The notes under the pieces: generated by a model | What the model saw: the letters and a program-made list of their open reading frames with translations, nothing else | Told to the model about the DNA's origin: nothing | Database searches by the model: none | Source: Cyanobium sp. ATX 6F1 | GTDB lineage: Bacteria > Cyanobacteriota > Cyanobacteriia > PCC-6307 > Cyanobiaceae | Assembly (NCBI RefSeq): GCF_024346315.1 | Contig: NZ_JAGQCS010000001.1 | Location: 310,001 to 374,000 of the forward strand | Length of the DNA stretch: 64,000 nt | Direction of reading: 5' to 3' | Shown here: positions 52,300 to 59,247 of the stretch, piece after piece | How the letters are laid out: each line of letters opens with the position of its first letter | Position numbering within the stretch: position 1 is the first letter of the stretch | Translations under genes and position numbers: made by a program

Positions 52300-53040
52300 A
52301 TGTCCAGCACCATGACCCCCGAGCGGTTCCAGGACCGCTGGGAAGCCTTCAAGGGGGAACCCCAACAGGTCTCCGGCGTCTGGCTCCTCCACTCCGCCAT
52401 TGCAGATCTCCCAGGCAGCGAGGTCGTGCTCGACGAGCAAGCCGTCTGGGCCCTCAAGTTCAGCGAGAAACCACCGGCTCCACCGGCTCCCCCAGCTCCC
52501 ACCGGAGGCCTTGATCCACGCGGTTCAGAAGAAGCAGGCCTGGTGGGCCCGAAGATCGCCGCACCGGTCAAACAGGGCGATTCCTACCTGCTCGTCAACG
52601 ACCGCGACGAGGACCTGGAGGCGTTTGATCACTCCGGCACGTTCCTGTGGAAGGTCCCCTGTCTGGCGCGGGGTCAGGGTGCCGACAACGACTGGAAACA
52701 CACCAGCACCGACACCCCGCCTGGGCTCTACAAGCTCAGCACCGTCTACCCGGATTACGAGCACAACCACAACCCCCCCTGCAGCGATACCGCCATGTCC
52801 TACGGCTGGTACAGCTTCGATCTGGTGGAGCTGGAAAACCAGGAGGTGAAGGTCGGGCGCGCCGGGATCATGCTCCATGGCGGCGGCTCCGGTTGCGGTT
52901 GGCCCGGAGCCTGGGCCGCGAATCAGCCTCTGCTGCCGACGCTCGGCTGCATCCGCCTGCAGAACGTCGACCTGCGTGACAAGGTGCTGCCGCTCTACGA
53001 GAAGGGCACGGTCTATGTCGGCGTCTTCCAGGAGCCCTGA
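52300..53040 (+). CDS. YkuD (L,D-transpeptidase-fold) protein
   Basis: A 246-residue protein. The catalytic YkuD motif is intact at the C-terminus: HGGGSGCGWPG with LPTLGCIRLQNVDLRD near residue 220 (His plus the G-C-I-R nucleophile). The first 60 residues and a Pro linker (PPAPPAPPAPTGG) form a separate part. There is no signal peptide, unlike periplasmic cross-linking enzymes. In a phage-like setting with a small membrane protein encoded next, a lysis or cell-wall role is possible. Confidence 0.8.
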   Translation: MSSTMTPERFQDRWEAFKGEPQQVSGVWLLHSAIADLPGSEVVLDEQAVWALKFSEKPPAPPAPPAPTGGLDPRGSEEAGLVGPKIAAPVKQGDSYLLVNDRDEDLEAFDHSGTFLWKVPCLARGQGADNDWKHTSTDTPPGLYKLSTVYPDYEHNHNPPCSDTAMSYGWYSFDLVELENQEVKVGRAGIMLHGGGSGCGWPGAWAANQPLLPTLGCIRLQNVDLRDKVLPLYEKGTVYVGVFQEP

Positions 53041-53302
53041 GCAAGTGGAGCAGCGGCCGTTCAACCGCGAGCGCTTCCTGCTGCGTCTGGTCGCCGTGGT
53101 GCTGATCGCTGAGGTCTCGCTCTACTCCTTTGGCGCCGGTGTCTGCGCCTGGCGCGGCGCTCAACAACTGGTGCCCCAGGGGGGGCTGTGTACCCGCCTT
53201 GACAACGCCGTCCACACCGCCTTCGGCGTCGCACTCAACACGCTGCTGGCCTTGCTCGGCGGCAAGGCCTTGAGCGACAGCAACAGGCCGCCAGCTCCGT
53301 AG
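53015..53302 (+). CDS. Small two-helix membrane protein (holin-like?)
   Basis: A 95-residue protein overlapping the YkuD gene by 26 nt. It has a hydrophobic helix at about residues 22-45 (FLLRLVAVVLIAEVSLYSFG) and a second weaker one at about 72-90 (AFGVALNTLLALLGGKAL), with two cysteines between them. Size and topology fit a holin or spanin-like partner of the YkuD protein, but no sequence family is recognised. Confidence 0.55.
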   Translation: MSASSRSPEQVEQRPFNRERFLLRLVAVVLIAEVSLYSFGAGVCAWRGAQQLVPQGGLCTRLDNAVHTAFGVALNTLLALLGGKALSDSNRPPAP

Positions 53303-53340
53303 GGCCATGCCGGACTTCGCACGATCGGCAGGGGGCCCAC

Positions 53341-53778
53341 ATGCAGCTTTGGCTCTCCTGCTGCCAGATCACTGAATCGATCACAGCCCCCGCCTACCTG
53401 AGCCGCTGCATCAAAGGCGCCTTGCTCCATCACCTCCGCGATCACGGCCGCCTGGTCCGCGTCTCCCGCAGGGAGCACGAGAAGGGCATCCACCCCTGGG
53501 GGCACCACAGCCTGGATGTCACCGCAGCAGGCGCTTTCAGAAGCGCCCTCGATCTCATCGAGTCCCCCGATTCAGCCCCCCAGGAGGATGAGCCCACCTC
53601 CGCAGAAATCGAGGCGCTGCTCGATCAGCTGCCCGCCGCTCAGGCCGCGGTGATCCGGCTCCACATCCTCCAGGGCCGCTCCCTCCGCCAAGTGGCGGCC
53701 GAGCTGGGCATCAGTCCGATGAGCGCCCATCGCCGGGAGAAGGCCGGCCTGGCCACCCTGCGCTGTGAGCTGGCCTAA
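53341..53778 (+). CDS. Sigma-factor-like protein, regions 3 and 4 only
   Basis: A 145-residue protein. Residues 15-50 (APAYLSRCIKGALLHHLRDH then GRLVRVSRREHEKG) match the sigma region 3 YLRxxVRGALLDYLRD-type helix. Residues 90-140 (ALLDQLPAAQAAVIRLHILQ then GRSLRQVAAELGISPMSAHR) match region 4 with its HTH. The region 2 that opens the -10 element is absent. It may be a phage-encoded selectivity factor or anti-sigma partner, working with or against the host sigma. Confidence 0.7.
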   Translation: MQLWLSCCQITESITAPAYLSRCIKGALLHHLRDHGRLVRVSRREHEKGIHPWGHHSLDVTAAGAFRSALDLIESPDSAPQEDEPTSAEIEALLDQLPAAQAAVIRLHILQGRSLRQVAAELGISPMSAHRREKAGLATLRCELA

Positions 53779-53940
53779 AGGCCCGAGGCCAGCGGGCCAG
53801 CTGCGGCTGGCCCAGCAGCCATCACAGCGGCAGATTCGGGGAGCATGTCTTCCAAATTCGGGGAGCTGCCGAGCCAAATTCGGGGAGCAGTTCGGGGAGC
53901 TAAACGCCTGGGGGTACGCCGCGCAGGCCCTCCCATGGTT

Positions 53941-53999
53941 CCCGGCGGGGCAAGGGCTGCGCAAGCGGCTCGTGCCTCGCCGCCCTGGCCCACGCCGGG
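53941..53999. repeat. Dispersed hairpin element, copy 4
   Basis: Outer arms CCCGGCG (53941-53947) and CGCCGGG (53993-53999); inner GGGCAAGGGC (53948-53957) with GCCCTGGCCC (53982-53991), one mismatch and a one-base bulge. It ends 31 nt before the ATG at 54031. Confidence 0.65.
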
Positions 54000-54030
54000 A
54001 TGGTCCATGGGGTCCTGCGCCTGGCTTCCC

Positions 54031-54318
54031 ATGCCCCGCAACACCTTCCGATCCGATGAGCTGCTCGATCTGCTGCAAAGCTGCGGCTCTGATCTCGATG
54101 CCCTGCCCCTGGGTGCCTTCCACCTGCTGAGGGTGCTGATCACCCATGTCAGGGAGCAGGATCACCGCATCAGCGAGCTGGAGCTCCGCTGCAAGGAGCT
54201 GGAGCGCAAGCTGGCCCAGCTCACGGATGCCACCAGCCAGCCAGATTTCATCGAACTCCCGGCTTCTCTGTTCGAGGAGGCGTTCGCCGATGGCGAGGAG
54301 CCCCAGAAGAGCAGCTGA
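54031..54318 (+). CDS. Small coiled-coil hypothetical protein
   Basis: A 95-residue protein: helical N-terminus (MPRNTFRSDELLDLLQSCGS), a heptad-like middle (VREQDHRISELELRCKELER) and an acidic end (LPASLFEEAFADGEE). Probably dimeric through the coiled coil. Preceded by a hairpin repeat copy. No family recognised. Confidence 0.55.
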   Translation: MPRNTFRSDELLDLLQSCGSDLDALPLGAFHLLRVLITHVREQDHRISELELRCKELERKLAQLTDATSQPDFIELPASLFEEAFADGEEPQKSS

Positions 54319-54390
54319 GTCCGTTGGGGTCGCTGCTCGGAGCGACCCCTTGCTGGGGAGGCTGTGCCGGGTTGCCGCAGTCTCCGCCGG

Positions 54391-54443
54391 GGGCAAGGGC
54401 TGCGCGAGGCGGCCTGGCCGCTGCGCGGTGGCCGCCCCTTGCC
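54391..54443. repeat. Dispersed hairpin element, copy 5
   Basis: GGGCAAGGGCTGCGCGAGGC (54391-54410) with GCCCCTTGCC (54434-54443) and inner GGCGGCC/GGCCGCTGCGCGG segments that fold on themselves. It ends 54 nt before the ATG at 54498. Confidence 0.6.
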
Positions 54444-54497
54444 TTCCCGACGGACTGGCGGGCGTCCCGTCACAGCGCCCCCGAGGCGCTACCTGCC

Positions 54498-54809
54498 ATG
54501 TCCTGCTATCTCGATGCGATCACCCGCAAGGATCCCGTCGCCGTGATCGAGCAGTGCCACCTGCACCTGCTGCAGATCCTGCGCTCTCAGCAATGCAACC
54601 CGATCCAGCGCTCCTGGATCAGCGATCAGCCCTATGGAGAAGAGGAGATCACCCTGCTGGAAGAAGAGTTGATCCCTGCGATGGAGGAGTTCCTCTCCCG
54701 CATCAAGGAGATCGATGATTGCCTCCTGGCGAAGCAGGAATTTCTGGAGAGGTGCCAGCTGGAGGCCGTTCGTGATCGCGCTCCTGCCACTGAGGCAGCC
54801 GCCGCCTGA
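54498..54809 (+). CDS. Small helical hypothetical protein
   Basis: A 103-residue, mostly helical protein (MSCYLDAITRKDPVAVIEQC; EEEITLLEEELIPAMEEFLS; EFLERCQLEAVRDR). It carries three cysteines and a Glu-rich centre. Like its upstream neighbour it is preceded by a hairpin repeat and has no recognised family. Confidence 0.55.
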   Translation: MSCYLDAITRKDPVAVIEQCHLHLLQILRSQQCNPIQRSWISDQPYGEEEITLLEEELIPAMEEFLSRIKEIDDCLLAKQEFLERCQLEAVRDRAPATEAAAA

Positions 54810-54870
54810 GGCGATCAGGGGCTGCCACGCGCCAGCCCTTTTGGGGCTCTGTCCCTCGGGGCCATGCCCC

Positions 54871-55062
54871 TCACCAGGCTTTGCCCTTGCGTAGGTAGCT
54901 CTCCAGTTCCGCCTTGCGGATCACCCGCGACTCGTGGTTGTTGCTGATCTGAACTAGGCCACCGGTCATGGCAGCCGTGGCTCGCCATGGGCCGGGTTCA
55001 GTCGGGACCGGCCTCGGGCACTCACCCAACAAGGCCGCCAGCTCGTCTCGTGCTCCAACCAC
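54871..55062 (-). CDS. Small basic protein, copy A of a flanking pair
   Basis: A 63-residue frame starting at GTG 55062. Its end (GGLVQISNNHESRVIRKAEL then ESYLRKGKAW) is nearly the same as that of the gene at 55928-56134, and both have an E-P-x-G-P-W-R block before it. The two lie on either side of a vapBC pair. The core looks like one beta hairpin and one helix. Unknown function, but conservation between copies argues it is real. Confidence 0.55.
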   Translation of the reverse strand: MVGARDELAALLGECPRPVPTEPGPWRATAAMTGGLVQISNNHESRVIRKAELESYLRKGKAW

Positions 55063-55128
55063 CTGTCATCGTGCCGCTCACTTCTGTTGCCAGGCCCAGC
55101 AGGTCGAGCGATCTGACGGTGGGGGTGT

Positions 55129-55168
55129 GTCGCGCGGGCTTCCTCATGGTCGCCCCACGGGCAAGGGC
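55129..55168 (+). repeat. 40-bp exact repeat, left half of the hairpin element
   Basis: Identical to 57236-57275, starting GTCGCGCGGGCTTCCTCATG and ending at GCAAGGGC. The matching right half of the hairpin (GCCCTTGCC) is missing here, so this looks like a truncated copy. Confidence 0.8.
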
Positions 55169-55257
55169 AATCGGGCGAGCGCAGCTGGCCTTGTCGCCGT
55201 GAGTCGAGTTCCAGCCGTGGTAGCTACCATGGGTCATTACCAGATCAGGGGCATCCG

Positions 55258-55491
55258 ATGGACACCGCACGTCTGTTCCAATCGGGCCGCAGCCAGGCGG
55301 TACGGCTCCCGAAGGACTACCGCTTCAGCGGCAACGAGGTGGTGGTGAAGCATTTCGGCAACGGCGTGCTGCTGCTGCCCATCGATGACCCCTGGCAAAC
55401 CCTGGAGGCGGGGCTGGCAGCCTTTGAGCCGGGGTTTGTGATCACGCGCGAGCAACCCGAAGAGCAGATCCGAGAAGCGATCAGCCCATGA
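55258..55491 (+). CDS. vapB: VapB antitoxin (AbrB/MazE fold)
   Basis: A 77-residue antitoxin with the swapped-hairpin DNA-binding start MDTARLFQSGRSQAVRLPKD and EVVVKHFGNGVLLLPIDD. The C-terminal part contacts the toxin. Its stop overlaps the vapC start by 4 nt. Confidence 0.92.
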   Translation: MDTARLFQSGRSQAVRLPKDYRFSGNEVVVKHFGNGVLLLPIDDPWQTLEAGLAAFEPGFVITREQPEEQIREAISP

Positions 55492-55889
55492 TCTTGCTCG
55501 ATACCAACATCTGTATTTACATCATCAATGCCAAACCAGCCGCTGTGCTGGAGCGGTTCAAGAACTACCGACTTGGAGAGATTGGCCTCTGCAGTGTGGT
55601 AGCTGCCGAGCTGGCCTTTGGTGTTGCCAAGAGTAGTTCGGCACGCAACCGTCAGGCTCTGGAGATGTTTCTGGCCCCACTAACGATACTGCCCTTTGAC
55701 GAGCGCGCCGCCTGGGCCTACGGCGACCTGCGTGCGGAGCTGGAACGCCGGGGTACACCGATTGGTTCACTCGACACGATGATCGCGGCCCATGCCCTGA
55801 GCCTGCAGGCCACGCTGATCACCAACAACACCCGTGAGTTTGCCCAAGTGCCCGGTCTGCATGTTGATAACTGGGCACCAACGGCGTAA
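55488..55889 (+). CDS. vapC: VapC toxin (PIN-domain ribonuclease)
   Basis: A 133-residue PIN toxin, usually cutting initiator tRNA or rRNA. Acidic residues: LLDTNICIYI (Asp5), VVAAELAFGV (Glu near 40) and GSLDTMIAAHAL (Asp near 100), then TNNTREFAQVPGL. All catalytic positions are intact. More AT-rich and less codon-biased than neighbours, suggesting recent arrival. Confidence 0.94.
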   Translation: MILLDTNICIYIINAKPAAVLERFKNYRLGEIGLCSVVAAELAFGVAKSSSARNRQALEMFLAPLTILPFDERAAWAYGDLRAELERRGTPIGSLDTMIAAHALSLQATLITNNTREFAQVPGLHVDNWAPTA

Positions 55890-55927
55890 GGCGCCGCACA
55901 GGCGCTTTGAACTCCACAGGATTCGAA

Positions 55928-56134
55928 TCACCAGGCCTTGCCGCTCCGCAGGTAGGCCTCCACCTCAGATTTGCGGATCACCCGCGACTCGTTGTTGTTG
56001 CTGATCTGCAGCAGGCCGCCACTGATCCTGGCCGACACGCGCCAGGGGCCAGCTGGTTCCTGTGGCGGCGGTTCACGGTTGGCAGAGCCACGGCTGGCAG
56101 AGCCACGAATGGCCGGAGGCATCAGCGCAGCCAC
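55928..56134 (-). CDS. Small basic protein, copy B of a flanking pair
   Basis: A 68-residue frame (GTG at 56134; an ATG at 56122 is possible). Its last 45 residues (PQEPAGPWRVSARISGGLLQ, ISNNNESRVIRKSEVEAYLR, SGKAW) closely match the gene at 54871-55062. Both copies point the same way with vapBC between them. Function unknown. Confidence 0.55.
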   Translation of the reverse strand: MAALMPPAIRGSASRGSANREPPPQEPAGPWRVSARISGGLLQISNNNESRVIRKSEVEAYLRSGKAW

Positions 56135-56171
56135 AAGACGTCAACACCCCTTGCCAGCGGCAACCGTGGCC

Positions 56172-56180
56172 TGGCAATGG
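56172..56180 (+). promoter_or_regulatory. TGGCAATGG motif, copy before a small gene
   Basis: Plus-strand TGGCAATGG, 24 nt before the ATG at 56205. It is the fifth clear copy of the motif. Confidence 0.4.
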
Positions 56181-56204
56181 AGCCTGAACACAAGGAGCCC
56201 AGCC

Positions 56205-56453
56205 ATGCCCGCCACCATGATCAGCGCCAGGTCGATGAAGGCCCCGGCTCAGGTCGCCCGGGTCCACGCCAAACCCCGCACCGGCATCTGGCCCCAGCAG
56301 GTGGTCGGCGCACCGGGCGTTGCCTTTTCCGTCGCCATGGCCCCCTCGCGGGGCAGCTTCGATCGGCAGATGACGAAGACCACCCTGCCTGTGCCGTCAC
56401 GGGTGCGGCGCACCGGTGGCTGGAGCAGCGGCAATCTGCTCAGGATCTCTTGA
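56205..56453 (+). CDS. Small basic hypothetical protein
   Basis: An 82-residue Arg/Lys-rich, acid-poor protein (MPATMISARSMKAPAQVARV; TKTTLPVPSRVRRTGGWSSG). The basic character suggests nucleic-acid contact, or a frame that is not expressed. Support is limited to the upstream TGGCAATGG motif and a GGAG ribosome site. Confidence 0.35.
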   Translation: MPATMISARSMKAPAQVARVHAKPRTGIWPQQVVGAPGVAFSVAMAPSRGSFDRQMTKTTLPVPSRVRRTGGWSSGNLLRIS

Positions 56454-56548
56454 GCGCTGGACGAACGGGGCGGTGCACCCCATAGCCACGGCACAGGCAC
56501 GGATTCAGCCTGAGTCCTCGAAGCAAGCAAGCCGAACGATCGCTCTGC

Positions 56549-56941
56549 TTACAGGGGGTTGAGGGATCGTTGGTTGGCCATCACCCAGCGGGTGAAGGTT
56601 TCACGATTCAGTTGACCACTGGCGACGGCCAGCACAACCGCCTCGGCAGCATCCACGCTGGCGGAAAGCTCAAATCCATTGAGCACCAAGGTGGTCTCCA
56701 TGGCGGCATGGCCGACGCGCTTGTTCCCGTCCACGAAGGGGTGGTTCTGGATCAGCGAAAAGCCCAGAGCTGCTGCTTTCGCGATCAACCCTGGGTAGAG
56801 ATCAACACCGGCAAAGCTTTGGCGAGGCTGGGCCAGAGAGGCCTCCAGCAAGCCCAGATCGCGTAGGCCGGTCATGCCACCACTCTGGTGAATCAGGCGA
56901 CGGTGCAGTTCCAGCACCTCTGCCAAGTGCAGCCAACGCAT
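56549..56941 (-). CDS. doc: Doc-family toxin (Fic fold)
   Basis: A 130-residue death-on-curing toxin, typically a kinase of elongation factor Tu. The Fic-like core is ALGFSLIQNHPFVDGNKRVG near residue 67. The N-terminal family start is MRWLHLAEVLELHRRLIHQS. The ATG at 56941 overlaps the stop of the antitoxin (ATGA). Confidence 0.9.
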   Translation of the reverse strand: MRWLHLAEVLELHRRLIHQSGGMTGLRDLGLLEASLAQPRQSFAGVDLYPGLIAKAAALGFSLIQNHPFVDGNKRVGHAAMETTLVLNGFELSASVDAAEAVVLAVASGQLNRETFTRWVMANQRSLNPL

Positions 56942-57135
56942 CAAGCCAGGCGTTGATAGAGCACCTGGTTCTTCTCAAGAACCCGTTGCGCGGCAGCATC
57001 GAAATCGGCGGACTGATGAGCCAGCAGATCCCGTACGGCTGCAGCGGCCAACTCCGCCTCTGGTACCTGGAGCCGAGCGGCAGCCTCGCTGAGCGCCTGG
57101 GCCTGGTGGTCGCTGAGTTCGATCGCGATCGCCAT
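56941..57135 (-). CDS. Antitoxin of the Doc pair
   Basis: A 64-residue helical protein (MAIAIELSDHQAQALSEAAA; LQVPEAELAAAAVRDLLAHQ; RVLEKNQVLYQRLA). Position and size fit the CopG-like/Phd-like antitoxins coupled to Doc, and its C-terminal helix should occupy the Doc active site. The longer frame upstream runs through the hairpin repeat and is not coding. Confidence 0.8.
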   Translation of the reverse strand: MAIAIELSDHQAQALSEAAARLQVPEAELAAAAVRDLLAHQSADFDAAAQRVLEKNQVLYQRLA

Positions 57136-57235
57136 GGAAGCTTCTACTCGCTTTCCAACGATGGCACCTTCCTCGGCTGATAGTGCCCCGTGAACCACCA
57201 GAAGGGCCATTGGGGACTGACTCACCTGGGGATGG

Positions 57236-57318
57236 GTCGCGCGGGCTTCCTCATGGTCGCCCCACGGGCAAGGGCTGACGCAAGCGGCTCGGCGACAGGC
57301 GCCGTCGCCGCCCTTGCC
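57236..57318 (+). repeat. Dispersed hairpin element, copy 6, with 40-bp repeat
   Basis: The 40-bp sequence shared with 55129-55168 runs to 57275 and ends in the left arm GGCAAGGGC (57267-57275). The right arm GCCCTTGCC is at 57310-57318. It ends 40 nt before the ardC-like start at 57359. Confidence 0.7.
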
Positions 57319-57358
57319 TGCGCGGGGCACCACTCGGGCGTCCCGCGCTTTGCCTTTC

Positions 57359-58306
57359 ATGGCCGCGTCCAAGTCCCGCTCACACAAAACCTTCGCTGGT
57401 CCCACGGCTGAGGAAAAGATTCTCGCCTCGTTGATCGAGTTGATGGAGGCCGGTTCAGCTCCCTGGCGCCGGCCATGGGATGGCAGCGGCGGCGGCCACC
57501 ACGTCAACTTGATCTCGGGTCATCGCTACCGCGGCGCCAATCCGATCATGCTCACACTTGGGATGCACGTTCGGGGATCGGCCCTGCCGTTCTGGTGCGG
57601 CTTTGCCGAGGCCAGGAAGCTGGGGATCTTCCCCAAGAAGGGCAGCAAGGCGGTCTGCATCCTGCGGCCCCAGCTACACAGCTGCGAGGAGGCAAGCGTT
57701 GGCGGTGAAGTCAACGTGCGTAGCTGGGCCAGCTACCGGCCGGTGGCGGTCTTCAATGCATCTGATCTTGAGGGAGCAGCACTGGCTGGCCTGATCGAAG
57801 CCCGCAATGCAGCGGAAGGCGTGGAGTCCAAGCCGGAGCCCGAGCGCCTGGGGGCCGCCGAGGCCGTGCTGGGTGCCTGGCCGGCGCCGGTCAGCTTCGG
57901 GGGTGATCGAGCCTGCTATCTGCCGGCGATCGATCGGATCCAACTCCCTGATCGCGCCAGCTTCCACTCACCAGCGGCGTTCTGCGCCACCTGGGCCCAT
58001 GAAGCCGTCCACTCCACCGGCCATGAGTCGCGCCTGAAGCGGGATCTCGGCGGTGTCTTCGGGAAGGCGCGTTATGCCCGCGAGGAACTTGTTGCTGAGT
58101 TGGGGGCGGTGCTGCTGGGTGATCGGTTGGAGATCGGCAGCGAGATCGAGAGTCATGCCGCCTATCTCGGCCACTGGATCGAGCTGCTCAAGGAATCGCC
58201 CAGGGTGCTGTTTCAGGTGCTCAGCGAGGCGCGGCAGGCGGCGGATCTGATTTGTCCTGAGGCGGCTGGGCAGCTGGAGTCCCAGGGCCTGGCCCTGCCC
58301 ACTTGA
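57359..58306 (+). CDS. ArdC-family antirestriction protein
   Basis: A 315-residue protein: an N-terminal ssDNA-binding domain (EEKILASLIELMEAGSAPWR, GHRYRGANPIMLTL) and a C-terminal zincin-like domain with the metal motif WAHEAVHSTGHESRL near residue 217, plus a distal YAREELVAELGAVLL. ArdC proteins protect incoming mobile DNA from restriction, or serve in conjugative/phage elements. It lies immediately before a BREX operon on the same strand. Confidence 0.88.
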   Translation: MAASKSRSHKTFAGPTAEEKILASLIELMEAGSAPWRRPWDGSGGGHHVNLISGHRYRGANPIMLTLGMHVRGSALPFWCGFAEARKLGIFPKKGSKAVCILRPQLHSCEEASVGGEVNVRSWASYRPVAVFNASDLEGAALAGLIEARNAAEGVESKPEPERLGAAEAVLGAWPAPVSFGGDRACYLPAIDRIQLPDRASFHSPAAFCATWAHEAVHSTGHESRLKRDLGGVFGKARYAREELVAELGAVLLGDRLEIGSEIESHAAYLGHWIELLKESPRVLFQVLSEARQAADLICPEAAGQLESQGLALPT

Positions 58307-58566
58307 ATGGTTACGAACCGTTCTCTCAGCTGGAGGCCCTGAAGCTGAGGTGAAGCACATCAGCGAAAGCTGGCCATGGTTGCTGGTTGCAGGAATCTGG
58401 TGCTTCGCAGGAAACGCCGACCAAAACACGCTGAGCCCCCATAACTTGCGTTGACACGAAACGGCATGGGGGAATTGGCTTGTTGGACCTGGGGGCTTCC
58501 CTGGCGATGCCAGGATCAGGGCAAAGGGGGTGGCTGGGGGCGTTGGCGGAAGCTGCAGTCGGATCC

Positions 58567-59247
58567 ATGCGCTACTGCCTGAGCTTCACCGCCGCCAGCC
58601 TGAGGCCCGAACTGGCGGCCGTGATCGCCAAAGTGCACCTGCAAGAGGGGGATTGGCGCAAGACCAAGGCGGCCGTCTTGGAGAGCAACGCCCTCCAAGC
58701 CCGATCCGCCAGCACCGCAAAAAGGCTGGAGTCGGAATTGCGGCAGCGCTTGCAGACCCTCACGCCTGCCCAAATGGAACTGCTGGCCAGGGGGACGAGC
58801 GAGGAGCGCAGGGCGATGGCCTGGCTGGCGGTGCTCAAGCGGATCCAGCTGGCCTGCGATCTAGTGCAGGAGGTGCTGGCCAAGAAGCTGGTCGGGATGG
58901 ATCCGGTGTTACGCCGCTCCGAAATGGTCGCGTTCTATGACCTGCAGGAACGCCACCACCCGGAGCTGGCCAAGGTGGCCCCGTCCTCGCAGCAGAAGAT
59001 CCGCTCCACCCTGTTGCACATGCTCCGCGAAGCGGGGCTACTCGCCGGTAAGTCCGGAAAAGGAGGAACACTTGGAATGGTGCAGAGCTCCTCGCTCACA
59101 GCTCAGGCCCAGCAGCTGGTGACGGAAGACGATCCAGCTCTGTTAGGCGGCTTCCTACTCAGCCCACCGAGCCTGCGAGCGATTCAACCCACCGCGGCGA
59201 AGCCAGCAAGCCGTAAGCCAGCAAGCCGCACCAAGAGGACGGCATGA
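58567..59247 (+). CDS. brxA: BREX protein BrxA
   Basis: A 226-residue DUF1819 protein, first gene of type 1 BREX phage defence; DNA-binding in known cases. Blocks: MRYCLSFTAASLRPELAAVI, LESNALQARSASTAKRLESE, LTPAQMELLARGTSEERRAM and SQQKIRSTLLHMLREAGLL. The ATG at 58567 starts exactly at the conserved MRY-x-L-S-F; an ATG at 58507 would be longer. The 260 nt upstream have no gene; a TTGACA at 58451 may be a -35. It overlaps brxB (ATGA). Confidence 0.9.
   Translation: MRYCLSFTAASLRPELAAVIAKVHLQEGDWRKTKAAVLESNALQARSASTAKRLESELRQRLQTLTPAQMELLARGTSEERRAMAWLAVLKRIQLACDLVQEVLAKKLVGMDPVLRRSEMVAFYDLQERHHPELAKVAPSSQQKIRSTLLHMLREAGLLAGKSGKGGTLGMVQSSSLTAQAQQLVTEDDPALLGGFLLSPPSLRAIQPTAAKPASRKPASRTKRTA

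Noticed and set aside
56949-57507. A longer antitoxin reading (188 codons) upstream of doc
   Set aside because: The added part crosses the hairpin repeat and the ardC start region; the 64-residue form is the normal size.
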